Of a DNA stretch of 64,000 nucleotides, positions 14,412 through 21,962 are shown one piece after another; position 1 is the stretch's first letter; each line of letters starts with the position of its first letter. The DNA comes from a virus. Made by a program: the position numbers and the translations under genes. The notes under the pieces were generated by a model, which was given only the letters and a program-made list of their open reading frames with translations, did not search any database and was not told where the DNA came from. The stretch spans positions 1 to 64,000 of IMG/VR virus record IMGVR_UViG_3300037475_000211. One strand, 5' to 3'.

Positions 14412-14645
14412 ATGTGCAATGAATGTACTAAAAAAGATTTTAATCTTGCTGATGGAGTTTTAATTCAAAGAATTAATAAAGGATATTATCATTGTTTAAC
14501 TTCTCCTGCTAGAGTTTTTATTAATAACTCTGGTAAAGTAGATAAAGATTGGTATATTGGTGGCATGCGAGTTAGAGTTTCTTCCAAAGAAGAGCTTGAG
14601 AAATCTTTAGAGTATAGAGAGTGGAAGATAAAAGCATTTAAGTGA
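14412..14645 (+). CDS. MCNEC family protein 5 with IKAF tail, 77 aa
   Basis: MCNEC start, YHCLTSPARVF, DWYIGGMRVRVSSKEEL and the end EWKIKAFK. Last of the tandem array; followed by the RNA ligase gene with its own ribosome site. Confidence 0.75.
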   Translation: MCNECTKKDFNLADGVLIQRINKGYYHCLTSPARVFINNSGKVDKDWYIGGMRVRVSSKEELEKSLEYREWKIKAFK

Positions 14646-14654
14646 GGAACAAAT

Positions 14655-15761
14655 ATGTCAAACTGGGAACCACAAGTAGTAAAAATAGAAAAAGTAATTC
14701 ATCATCCTAATGGTGATGCTTTAGATATTGCTTATGTTCTAGGAGATTATCCAGTTGTTGTACGACGAGGCGAATATAAAGTTGATGATTTAGCGGCGTA
14801 TTTACAAGTTGATACGATAACTCCTGACACAAATCAATTTTATTTTTTATGTCCAAAGGAATATGAAAAATATCTAGATGGTGATGAAATTAAACAAAGA
14901 CAAATAGGTCCAAAATATCCTGTCGGTTCTGTTCCAGAAAAATATAGAGTTCTTAAGGCAAAGAAAATAAGAAATTTCTATTCAGAAGGAATGTTAGTTC
15001 CAGTACCAATTGTTAAACCTATACCTTTATCTTTAGGAGATTCAGTTGTAGAAGCTTTATCTCTTAAAAAATATGAGGAAGAAAACGAAGAGAATCTACC
15101 TAATGTATTTAAAGCTAAAGGAACTAATGCTGCCCCACCGCCAAAAGGTTGGAGCATTCCGTATTATGACCTTGAAAATGTTAGGAAATATATTAAGTGT
15201 GTTGAAGAAGAAAAAGATATTATTCTTACTGAAAAATTGAATGGTAGTAACGCCTCATTTTGTTTTGATGGCAATGATTTAGTTGTTAAGTCTCGTAACT
15301 ATTATAAAAAATTAGATGAAGAAGATGATATGTGGATCGAGCTTGCTACAAGATTAAATCTAAAAGAGAAGCTATCTAAATATCCTATGATGGTTTTGTT
15401 TGGAGAATGTATTAATCAAGTAAAGGGATTTAGATATCACACCAATTTAGTTGATGGTAAGTTATTAACAAATCTTATTTGTTTTGATATCTTTGATGTT
15501 AAAGCTGGAAAGTATTTAGACTATGATGACTTTATCACGATAATAAAAGATCTAGATTTAGAATCTGCACCTTTGTTATATAGAGGTCCTTGGACTTCAA
15601 AAGAGGAAATGTATTCTTTTGCCGAAGGTAAATCTATTTTAAATGATAAAATAGTTAGAGAAGGATGGGTCCTTTCATTAGGTAAGGAAAGATTTGAGCC
15701 GAAACTTAATTCTAGATGTAAATTAAAATTAATTGGAGAAGGTTATAATTTATCAAAATGA
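14655..15761 (+). CDS. RNA ligase, Rnl5 (DraRnl) family, 368 aa
   Basis: The N-terminal OB-fold-like region (residues 5-125: HHPNGDALDIAYVLG ... EGMLVPVP) precedes an adenylyltransferase domain. Motif I is EKLNGS with the AMP-accepting Lys194; motif III LFGECIN; motif IV REGWVLS; motif V KCKLKL-like (SRCKLKLIGEG). This order, OB domain first and ligase second, is that of Deinococcus RNA ligase, which seals nicked RNA with 3'-OH and 5'-phosphate ends. A role in repairing cleaved tRNA is inferred, supported by cREC (19066) and the tRNA genes. Confidence 0.9.
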   Translation: MSNWEPQVVKIEKVIHHPNGDALDIAYVLGDYPVVVRRGEYKVDDLAAYLQVDTITPDTNQFYFLCPKEYEKYLDGDEIKQRQIGPKYPVGSVPEKYRVLKAKKIRNFYSEGMLVPVPIVKPIPLSLGDSVVEALSLKKYEEENEENLPNVFKAKGTNAAPPPKGWSIPYYDLENVRKYIKCVEEEKDIILTEKLNGSNASFCFDGNDLVVKSRNYYKKLDEEDDMWIELATRLNLKEKLSKYPMMVLFGECINQVKGFRYHTNLVDGKLLTNLICFDIFDVKAGKYLDYDDFITIIKDLDLESAPLLYRGPWTSKEEMYSFAEGKSILNDKIVREGWVLSLGKERFEPKLNSRCKLKLIGEGYNLSK

Positions 15762-16015
15762 TAAGTTATGATGAAATTAATGTTTTAGCTGATGAAGTGC
15801 ATCATACTTTTTATTATGGTAGATTTAAAATAGAATTTAATAAAAAAATAGTTATGCTTCATGATGGTAAAAATGATGGTTTTTATTTTGAATTTTTTAA
15901 TGATAAAATAAATTGGGAACAATTTCCTAAAAACTCTAAATTAATATCAAAAAAAGTTAAAGATTTTGCAGACATTAAATATAAACAATTTATTAAGTTA
16001 TCAGCCTTTCTTTAA
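15758..16015 (+). CDS. small protein with IKLSAFL tail, 85 aa
   Basis: A beta-rich core (GRFKIEFNKKIVMLHDG, GFYFEFFNDKINWEQF) resembles the DWEPAF genes at 25616 and 25864. The protein ends IKYKQFIKLSAFL, the shared C-terminal tail. It overlaps the ligase stop by ATGA. Confidence 0.7.
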   Translation: MISYDEINVLADEVHHTFYYGRFKIEFNKKIVMLHDGKNDGFYFEFFNDKINWEQFPKNSKLISKKVKDFADIKYKQFIKLSAFL

Positions 16016-16024
16016 AATCTTATA

Positions 16025-16516
16025 ATGCAAATTGAAGATATAATAAATCAACTTCCAAACCATTGGGAAATGTGGTCTAGCGAAGAAGCTTCTGGTTGGG
16101 ATGACCATTATAGAGATGCTAATAAGCCAGGATTTATTAGGAAAGATAGATTAGCAAGAATTTACTTCCATAACACCTTAGACATATTTGGTATAGAGTT
16201 TGATTATCATAATGATGGTTATTTTAAACAGACACTTAAGTTAGCAATAACTTATGCTGATAATTATATAAACCAATATCCTTTAGAGTTTCATGTCTGT
16301 CAAGTATGTCAATGCAAAGCTACTTGGTATTACGTTCCTGCATCAGAAATGTTTTTAGATGATAAGTTCTATTGTGCAGAGCATGTTCCAAGAGGATGTA
16401 GTTGTAATTTAAACTCTAATGGTACAGAAGATTTAGATGATGATGGTACTACATTAAGACAGTTGCCTTGTATAGAGTACGAGTTTAATAACTTTGGATT
16501 TCCGAAAGAACTATAA
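16025..16516 (+). CDS. zinc-binding hypothetical protein, 163 aa
   Basis: N-terminal half mixed alpha/beta; the C-terminal half has CQVCQCKATWYYV ... FYCAEHVPRGCSCN, at least six cysteines and a histidine in a treble-clef-like arrangement. I associate this kind of protein with phages, but the function is unknown. The stop overlaps the next start. Confidence 0.7.
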   Translation: MQIEDIINQLPNHWEMWSSEEASGWDDHYRDANKPGFIRKDRLARIYFHNTLDIFGIEFDYHNDGYFKQTLKLAITYADNYINQYPLEFHVCQVCQCKATWYYVPASEMFLDDKFYCAEHVPRGCSCNLNSNGTEDLDDDGTTLRQLPCIEYEFNNFGFPKEL

Positions 16517-16791
16517 TGAATCATAAAACAATTATAATTGTGTTTACTACTATTGCTATTATTTTTGTAAGTTTTATATTGGTAACAGCTATTAAATCTA
16601 CAGGTCCAGAATATCATAATGCTTTAATTAAAGAAGCACATCAATGGTGTTTTGATATGAAATTAAATTGTGATGCCATTAATTGTCCAGATGATCATGA
16701 GTTTAGTATTTGTGATGTTAAATATGGAAATAATTTAGTGTCATTAAATTGTGGCGGTGGATTCTGTTCTATTAGAGAGTTAAAGAAATAA
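16516..16791 (+). CDS. membrane-anchored cysteine-rich protein, 91 aa
   Basis: N-terminal transmembrane helix (TIIIVFTTIAIIFVSFILV), then a short outside domain with six cysteines (WCFD, NCDAINC, ICDV, NCGGGFC), probably disulfide-bonded in the periplasm. No family. Confidence 0.7.
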   Translation: MNHKTIIIVFTTIAIIFVSFILVTAIKSTGPEYHNALIKEAHQWCFDMKLNCDAINCPDDHEFSICDVKYGNNLVSLNCGGGFCSIRELKK

Positions 16792-16793
16792 AC

Positions 16794-17117
16794 ATGAGTC
16801 AATATGATTTGCCTGGCGAAGAAGACGATTTAGCTTTAGTAAAATTAATAGCTGAAAAATGGGGATATGGAAGATTAATGCAATTTTTATCCCAAGAATG
16901 GTATAAGAAAGATCCGATAGGAGCCTTAACTATTGGTCCAGCATATCAGCATTATGAAAAAGTTAATTCTATGTTAGATAATTTAATTGGAGATTATAAA
17001 TCTAATGAAGAAGAATTGACCGCAGAAGATTTAGATGTTTTAAATATGATTTTTAAAGAACGCCATGAGGAAGAACATTCTGTATTAGATCCTGATGGCG
17101 AGATAGATGATACCTAA
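16794..17117 (+). CDS. hypothetical protein, 107 aa
   Basis: Helical and acidic, with EKWGYGRLMQFLSQEWYKKD and GALTIGPAYQHYE. The sequence resembles conserved small phage proteins of unknown role. Starts right after the preceding stop. Confidence 0.7.
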   Translation: MSQYDLPGEEDDLALVKLIAEKWGYGRLMQFLSQEWYKKDPIGALTIGPAYQHYEKVNSMLDNLIGDYKSNEEELTAEDLDVLNMIFKERHEEEHSVLDPDGEIDDT

Positions 17118-17614
17118 TGAATCAATATAAAAATATAAATTATTATAGCACTTTAAATTTAAATGGTGGCAGCTTATCGTTCAGTGATAACCTTCTTGAT
17201 ATTTATGCCATAATAGAATTCAAAGATTTTAGAATAATTTTAAAAAACATTGGAGATAATTTTGAAATTATTGGAACAAGAAAATCAGATTTATTAAATT
17301 TTTATTCCTTAAAAATAAAAGAACATGATTTATTGAATTATATTCAAAAATTAATTGATTCTGCATCAGAAAAAATGTTAGCAATACCAGAAAGAAAATC
17401 GTCTCAATTTGCACCCTTTGATAAATCTACACATGAAGCTAGAATGAAGCGCATCAAAGCATTGTCTAAGAGACAATATATGGATGATGGTCCTGTAGCA
17501 TTGTATCATGCTTTGCTTCAATTAAAAGAAAAAGGTTTCGATGGTACTTTGGAGTGGGCTTTGCTAGAGCTGGAAAAACTTTATAAATTGAATGAGGAAG
17601 CTCCCATCGAGTAA
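17117..17614 (+). CDS. two-part protein: L(D/N)xNxG domain plus helical domain, 165 aa
   Basis: Residues 8-90 match the small tail-motif protein at 27940 (YYSTLNLNGGSLSFS versus FYSKLDLNKGILNLG, then IIEFKDFRIILKNIG versus NIEYENFCIDIRRIS). Instead of ending in the tail, it continues into an unrelated helical domain (residues 95-160, AFVALYHALLQL-like, GTLEWALLELEKL). It looks like a gene fusion across a lost tail. The last codons overlap motif copy 3. Confidence 0.65.
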   Translation: MNQYKNINYYSTLNLNGGSLSFSDNLLDIYAIIEFKDFRIILKNIGDNFEIIGTRKSDLLNFYSLKIKEHDLLNYIQKLIDSASEKMLAIPERKSSQFAPFDKSTHEARMKRIKALSKRQYMDDGPVALYHALLQLKEKGFDGTLEWALLELEKLYKLNEEAPIE

Positions 17615-17617
17615 CGG
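17602..17617 (+). repeat. TCCCATC-N3-TAACGG motif, copy 3
   Basis: Perfect match with N3 = GAG. Its first half encodes the last residues of the preceding gene and its TAA is that gene's stop. It lies about 30 bases upstream of the phosphoesterase start. Confidence 0.7.
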
Positions 17618-17645
17618 TGGTGTGACTTTAGATAGGATAAATAAA

Positions 17646-18212
17646 ATGTTATGGCTAACTTCAGATAATCATTATTTTCATAATAATGTGATAAAATATT
17701 CATCTCGCCCATTTGCTGATGTTCAAGAAATGAATGAAACACTAATTAAAAATTGGAATGCAGTAGTCAAACCTAATGATGAGGTTTGGGATCTTGGCGA
17801 CTTTTCATTTGGAAATTATATGCAAACCTGTGCGATCTTATCGAGATTAAATGGTAAGCATCATTTTGTCATGGGAAACCATGATAAAATTATTGCTCAA
17901 AATAAACAAGATTTATTGAAATCAAAACTACTTCATAGTATTCAAGATTACAAAGAATTAAAATATAATGGTAATAATATTGTTCTGTTTCATTTCCCAA
18001 TGAGAACTTGGAATCGTGCACATCATAACAGTATATTATGCCACGGACATTGTCATGGTAATATTGATATGTGGGGTAAATCAGTTGATATTGGCGTAGA
18101 TGCAAAGTTTATTCATTCAGAATATAGACCAACTTCACTTGATGAAATTATAGAATTTATGAATAAAGTTCCTGTAAAGATTGTTGATCATCATGATGGA
18201 AGCAGAATGTAA
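17646..18212 (+). CDS. metallophosphoesterase, 188 aa
   Basis: All calcineurin-like motifs are present: DNH (Asp7, His9), GDF (51-53), GNHD (77-80), FHFP (His116) and GHCHG (134-138). The N-terminus LTSDNHYFHNNVIKYSSRPF is typical of small phage phosphoesterases. Substrate not deducible; RNA 2',3'-cyclic phosphate or nucleotide hydrolysis are possibilities. An upstream in-frame start (17592) would translate the repeated motif and is rejected. Confidence 0.85.
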   Translation: MLWLTSDNHYFHNNVIKYSSRPFADVQEMNETLIKNWNAVVKPNDEVWDLGDFSFGNYMQTCAILSRLNGKHHFVMGNHDKIIAQNKQDLLKSKLLHSIQDYKELKYNGNNIVLFHFPMRTWNRAHHNSILCHGHCHGNIDMWGKSVDIGVDAKFIHSEYRPTSLDEIIEFMNKVPVKIVDHHDGSRM

Positions 18213-18343
18213 TGCTAAGAACTATAACTGATGATAAAAATTTAGAAATTTGTATATCTGATCTTGTATCAGGAGGATATGTAATATTACATATTGTTCC
18301 AATTAAATTCTGGAAATATGCTTCCAAGCATATCCTAATCTGA
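18212..18343 (+). pseudogene. short gene probably truncated by the GIY-YIG insertion, 43 aa
   Basis: Starts on the phosphoesterase stop (TAATG) with a plausible beta/alpha start (RTITDDKNLEICISDL, GGYVILHIVPIKF). After about 30 residues it runs into the antisense 3' end of the endonuclease gene (from 18303), where the sequence turns to KYASKHILI. This suggests that the mobile gene cut off the original 3' part. Confidence 0.5.
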
Positions 18344-19028
18344 TTTTTCCAATAGTTATTGATGATACATTAAATTCTAACGCTATTTCATTATCTTTAA
18401 TATTGTTTTTAATTTTGTTTATAATTAATAAAACATCATTTTCTTTTAATTTAGCCCTTGAATTATTTTCACCTTTACTCTGTTCAGACATCTTTTTTCT
18501 TGTTTCTGTTGTTGGAATAACAGATATCCCTTTTCTTCCACGTGAAATTGCAGCGCAAGTTGCAGCAGACCGCTTTTTACCTTTACGTTGTTCCGACCAC
18601 TTTTTTCTTGTTTCACTTGTATGTTTCATGCCAATTTTAGCTTGGCTAATTTTTAATTTTGTTTCTTCTGTTTGGCGTCTGCCAAGCATATTTTTTCTAT
18701 GTTTCTCTCTTGTTTCATCAGAAACAATTTTTTTAGATAAATTTCCTCCAAGCTCTATATTGTAGCCTCGGCATTCATCTCTACTTTGTAAATATTCAAT
18801 CCAAAATATTTCTGCTTCATCAATAATATCTGACGAATATTCTGCAAATACAATAAATTCAAAATTATTTATACCATATTTTCTCATAGAACTATATAAT
18901 TTACCAGGAGCTAACCTAGAAAAACAATCATATTTATGTTGATTTTTCCTTCGTGTAGGATTTACAGTTTGTCCTATATAAATTTTATTATTTAAAATAT
19001 TTCTAAATATATAGATATAATGTGTCAT
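18303..19028 (-). CDS. GIY-YIG homing endonuclease, 241 aa
   Basis: GIY-YIG core at the start (YIYIFRNILNNKIYIGQTVN, with Arg and Glu further on: EIFWIEYLQ). Middle has NUMOD3-type repeats (EKHRKNMLGRRQTEETKLKI, ETRKKMSEQSKG). The end is a helix-turn-helix (DNEIALEFNVSSITIGKIRL). Antisense to the surroundings, like the other endonucleases here. Confidence 0.9.
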   Translation of the reverse strand: MTHYIYIFRNILNNKIYIGQTVNPTRRKNQHKYDCFSRLAPGKLYSSMRKYGINNFEFIVFAEYSSDIIDEAEIFWIEYLQSRDECRGYNIELGGNLSKKIVSDETREKHRKNMLGRRQTEETKLKISQAKIGMKHTSETRKKWSEQRKGKKRSAATCAAISRGRKGISVIPTTETRKKMSEQSKGENNSRAKLKENDVLLIINKIKNNIKDNEIALEFNVSSITIGKIRLGYAWKHISRI

Positions 19029-19034
19029 ATCTTT

Positions 19035-19043
19035 TTATATATC
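19035..19043 (-). promoter_or_regulatory. GATATATAA element before GIY-YIG gene
   Basis: GATATATAA on the minus strand about 7 bases before the endonuclease start; same string as at 43709 and 61300. Candidate promoter core, low certainty. Confidence 0.3.
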
Positions 19044-19065
19044 AACGTTAACTGGATTGAGGAAA

Positions 19066-19371
19066 ATGAAAGTTTATTTAGATGATGAGCGTAAAACGCC
19101 TGATGGTTGGACGAGAACATACTCTGTTAAAGATACGATTGAGTTACTTAAAACATATCAAGTAAAAGAATTATCTTTAGATCATGATTTGGGAGACGAT
19201 CAAAAATTAGGAACCGGCTATGATTGCATTTTATGGATTGAAGAGAAAGTCTTTAATGATCCGAATTATATTCCACCTATTATGACAATTCATTCTGCTA
19301 ATCCGGCTGGTAGAAAGAATATGGAATTAGGAATTAATTCCATTAAAAGAATTATTGAAAATAGAAAATGA
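19066..19371 (+). CDS. cyclic-phosphate processing receiver-like (cREC) protein, 101 aa
   Basis: Starts KVYLDDERKTPDGW and has LSLDHDLGDD, TGYDCILWIEE and TIHSANPAGRKNM, the signature strings of the cREC family, a receiver-like domain predicted to process cyclic phosphate ends of RNA. The start is set at the ATG following GAGGAAA. In a window with an RNA ligase and a phosphoesterase this supports an RNA-repair module. Catalysis is a prediction for the family. Confidence 0.75.
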   Translation: MKVYLDDERKTPDGWTRTYSVKDTIELLKTYQVKELSLDHDLGDDQKLGTGYDCILWIEEKVFNDPNYIPPIMTIHSANPAGRKNMELGINSIKRIIENRK

Positions 19372-19634
19372 ATTGTCCTTTATGTTCAAACAAAGATAAT
19401 CGACATGAAGATTTAGATCATGAATTTGTTTTAAACACTGTATATTGGTATCTTTATAAAAGAGATTTAGATCGAGAATCTTTTAATTTAATAGGACAGT
19501 CATCAGCCGGTGAATATTATGTAGCAAAAAATTATATAACTACTAATAGAGTTAATTTAAATCTAAAATATTTAGATATTAAAGATGCTCCACAACTTTT
19601 AATTAAAATCAATAAATTAAAATTATACTTATGA
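19368..19634 (+). CDS. CPxC zinc-ribbon protein with LKLYL tail, 88 aa
   Basis: Starts MNCPLC, then DHEFVLNTVYWYL and a beta-rich body. Ends INKLKLYL. Same plan as the products at 19631, 20709, 22714, 36039 and 36360: N-terminal C-P-x-C, a D/N-H-x-F element after a second cysteine (missing here), an aromatic strand, and the tail. Confidence 0.7.
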   Translation: MNCPLCSNKDNRHEDLDHEFVLNTVYWYLYKRDLDRESFNLIGQSSAGEYYVAKNYITTNRVNLNLKYLDIKDAPQLLIKINKLKLYL

Positions 19635-19909
19635 TTTGTCCTTACTGTAAAAAAGATCATACTGGTGATGTTTATGGTAAAATCTTTTGTAAAGATTTTA
19701 ATCATATATTTGTTTTCCTTCTTGAAAATAAATGTTGGTATCTTTTTTTAGGAAAAAATTGTAAGCCCTATAACCAAATAGGTATGGCAGATAATCATTC
19801 TAAATTTTACATTAGAAATGCTGATGAAATAATTTCAATTTCAGAATTTAAAATAGATAATTGTTTTGAAGTATTAAAAAGATTTAATAGATTAAAAGCG
19901 TTTAGTTAA
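19631..19909 (+). CDS. CPxC zinc-ribbon protein with LKAFS tail, 92 aa
   Basis: MICPYCKKDH, FCKDFNHIFVF, CWYLFLGK, and the end RFNRLKAFS. Overlaps the previous gene (ATGA). Likely a zinc ribbon formed by Cys3, Cys6 and the CKDFNH segment. Confidence 0.7.
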   Translation: MICPYCKKDHTGDVYGKIFCKDFNHIFVFLLENKCWYLFLGKNCKPYNQIGMADNHSKFYIRNADEIISISEFKIDNCFEVLKRFNRLKAFS

Positions 19910-19920
19910 AAGGATAATTA

Positions 19921-20109
19921 ATGAGCTCAAACATAATAACATATATAGTTGTCATTATTAATGAGGATGGCACTAAAACAAATTACGGATCTGTTCGTCA
20001 TCCTGATGGAAAAATTAAAGCAGAGAAGGTTGCAGAAGCTCTTAGAGCTGAAGGTAAAGTAGTAGAAGTTATTCCTTATATTGGACCAACAACAAGGTTT
20101 GATGTATAA
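19921..20109 (+). CDS. hypothetical protein, 62 aa
   Basis: Beta hairpin and helix pattern (YIVVIINEDGTKTNYG, KAEKVAEALRAEGKVVEV). It might be a small regulatory or inhibitor fold; not recognised. Has AAAGGATAATTA as ribosome site. Confidence 0.65.
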   Translation: MSSNIITYIVVIINEDGTKTNYGSVRHPDGKIKAEKVAEALRAEGKVVEVIPYIGPTTRFDV

Positions 20110-20491
20110 TATAGATTATATGTTTTTTCTTAAAAAAGAATTATCTGATTGGACAAATGATCATGATCATGGCTATAATCATATAAGATTTATTAAATCA
20201 GATTTAGGAAAAAATTCTGGTTATTTTATTGGATTGAATTGTATAGAAAGTTTAATAGATCACTCAAAACCTTACATGTATGCAAGTTATGCATTAGATC
20301 TTAAGTATAAAAAAATAAATCTTAAAATATTGAGGTGGAATATTTTTGGATCAGAAGTATTTGATGAGCTTATTAAGCATTATAATAAATCATTTAATGA
20401 TCCTAAATATACATTTGATCAATTAGATTATGCTAAAAATAATATAGATAATTTTATAGTTAAGTTTGATAAACTAAAGGTATACATATGA
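20102..20491 (+). CDS. small protein with LKVYI tail, 129 aa
   Basis: N-terminal helix (FFLKKELSDW) followed by DHDHGYNH and beta-rich parts; ends FIVKFDKLKVYI. The start overlaps the end of the previous gene. Belongs to the tail-motif set by its end only. Confidence 0.7.
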   Translation: MYNIDYMFFLKKELSDWTNDHDHGYNHIRFIKSDLGKNSGYFIGLNCIESLIDHSKPYMYASYALDLKYKKINLKILRWNIFGSEVFDELIKHYNKSFNDPKYTFDQLDYAKNNIDNFIVKFDKLKVYI

Positions 20492-20712
20492 TTTGTGTAA
20501 AACATAAAGACGGCAGAATTATTTTAATGGCAGCAGAAAATAATCTTAAACCTATGCTCTTTTATCCCCAAAGTAAGAATTGGGAGCCTGCTCTTATTTC
20601 TGGGGAAGAATTAAATGATTTCTCTGATATTAGAGATACTAATTTAGTCAATTTGTTGTTAACAGATGCTAAGATTTTTGCCGAAAAGAACCCTCAATTT
20701 AAAATTAAATGA
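20488..20712 (+). CDS. hypothetical protein, 74 aa
   Basis: Beta strands (ICVKHKDGRIILMAA) and a helix towards the end (NLVNLLLTDAKIFAEK). Coupled by overlaps to two tail-motif genes but lacks the tail itself. Unknown. Confidence 0.65.
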   Translation: MICVKHKDGRIILMAAENNLKPMLFYPQSKNWEPALISGEELNDFSDIRDTNLVNLLLTDAKIFAEKNPQFKIK

Positions 20713-20972
20713 ATTGTCCTTGTTGTAAGGTTCCATCTATAGAACGCGATAGTCTGTTTGTATGTGATACAGAAGATCATGAATTTACCTTTGTTAAAAG
20801 TTCAGGTAGCTGGTGGTTTAATATGATTAAACCTAATTATCAAATAGGGCGTGATATTAATTCTGATTATTATGTGGGCATCAAACATAATATATTTAAT
20901 ATTTCAAAAATTAACGTGCAAGATTGTGTAGATTATTTAAATAGATTTTTAAAATTAAAGAGCTTTCTTTAA
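20709..20972 (+). CDS. CPxC zinc-ribbon protein with LKSFL tail, 87 aa
   Basis: MNCPCCKVPSI ... VCDTEDHEFTFVKSSGSWW, then a strand-rich part and the end RFLKLKSFL. Four candidate zinc ligands (Cys3, Cys6 or Cys5, Cys in VCDT, His of DHEF). Confidence 0.7.
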   Translation: MNCPCCKVPSIERDSLFVCDTEDHEFTFVKSSGSWWFNMIKPNYQIGRDINSDYYVGIKHNIFNISKINVQDCVDYLNRFLKLKSFL

Positions 20973-20985
20973 AAAGGAGTTGAAT

Positions 20986-21171
20986 ATGGAAGAACAGTTT
21001 TTAGGTTTGACTAAAAAAGGCGCTCAACAAAAAGCAGAACAAATGAATCTAATATTTAGATTAATTAGTGTTAATGGGGAGCCTATGTTTTCATATCCCT
21101 CTGATATTAGAACAGACCGTATTTGTGTGGAAATTAATAATGGAGCTGTAACTGTAGCGAAATTACAATGA
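20986..21171 (+). CDS. I78 / potato-inhibitor-like protease inhibitor, 61 aa
   Basis: The sequence runs LGLTKKGAQQKAEQ, a helix, then an exposed loop and DIRTDRICVEINNGAVTVAK. The D-x-R-x-D-R-I/L-x-V-x-x-x-x-G-x-V pattern is the core of peptidase inhibitor I78 and related inhibitors. There is no signal peptide, so it would act inside the cell. The identification is by pattern; the final Cys-Gly of typical I78 is absent. Confidence 0.6.
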   Translation: MEEQFLGLTKKGAQQKAEQMNLIFRLISVNGEPMFSYPSDIRTDRICVEINNGAVTVAKLQ

Positions 21172-21635
21172 TTAGAGCTATTGCCTTTAAAGGTGGATAT
21201 GTTGAGGGTAATACTTGTTCTTGGATGGTATATCAAGTATCAGATAATTTTGCCTTTTCAACTGCTAAAGAAGCATTAGCCTCTTTATCACATTATTTAT
21301 TTCATAAATTTTCTTTAGATTATAAACATATTAATATTGATGATTGGAACCAATTTATTTGGTCTCTGTTTGGATCAGATAATGATAGTTATGGATATGA
21401 TTCTTCTGAAGAAGCTCAGCAGGCTTGTGGTGCTGATTGGCTATATTATGTTTATGGATTTGATGTCCCATTAAATGAAATGATAGTTATTCATGAACGA
21501 GCAGAGAATATTTTTCTGTGTTCTTTAAATGATAATCATAAAGAATTTTATGCTAAGTTTGATGAGGATGATGATTTTTCTGATGGTCCAAATGATATGG
21601 ATTTAGAAGCTTATAAAGAGTTAATTGAGGAATAA
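21168..21635 (+). CDS. hypothetical acidic protein, 155 aa
   Basis: Mixed alpha/beta with STAKEALASLSHYLFHKFSL, a stretch naming YGYDSSEEAQQACGADWLYYVYG and a strongly acidic end (FDEDDDFSDGPNDMD). Overlaps the inhibitor gene by ATGA-type junction. Not recognised. Confidence 0.65.
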   Translation: MIRAIAFKGGYVEGNTCSWMVYQVSDNFAFSTAKEALASLSHYLFHKFSLDYKHINIDDWNQFIWSLFGSDNDSYGYDSSEEAQQACGADWLYYVYGFDVPLNEMIVIHERAENIFLCSLNDNHKEFYAKFDEDDDFSDGPNDMDLEAYKELIEE

Positions 21636-21637
21636 AA

Positions 21638-21961
21638 ATGGATCCAAGACTTGAATTAGCTCTTACAGAAGGAGCAATTGCTCAAATGAAAAATAAAGAA
21701 AAAGCAGATCTTCTTCTTAAGAAAAGAATTTATAAAGAATTGCCTCGTGCAAAGAAATGGATTTCTAAATATTTATTTAAAAAAATTAAAGAAGATCTTT
21801 CTAAAGGAGAAAAGTTTACTTATATTTCTTGGCATAGCCCAACTTTTCCTGTCTTTTTTAAGTTTAGTATGATTGCTTTGTTTGATGAAATATCTAAAAT
21901 AGATGGACTGACTGTTAAGTGGTCAATATTTAAAAATGATATTATGATTTATTGGGATTAA
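21638..21961 (+). CDS. hypothetical basic protein, 107 aa
   Basis: Lys-rich helices in the first 60 residues (KKRIYKELPRAKKWISKYLF) and a short alpha/beta end (LTVKWSIFKNDIMIYWD). Located just upstream of the channel gene. Unknown. Confidence 0.65.
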   Translation: MDPRLELALTEGAIAQMKNKEKADLLLKKRIYKELPRAKKWISKYLFKKIKEDLSKGEKFTYISWHSPTFPVFFKFSMIALFDEISKIDGLTVKWSIFKNDIMIYWD

Positions 21962-21962
21962 T

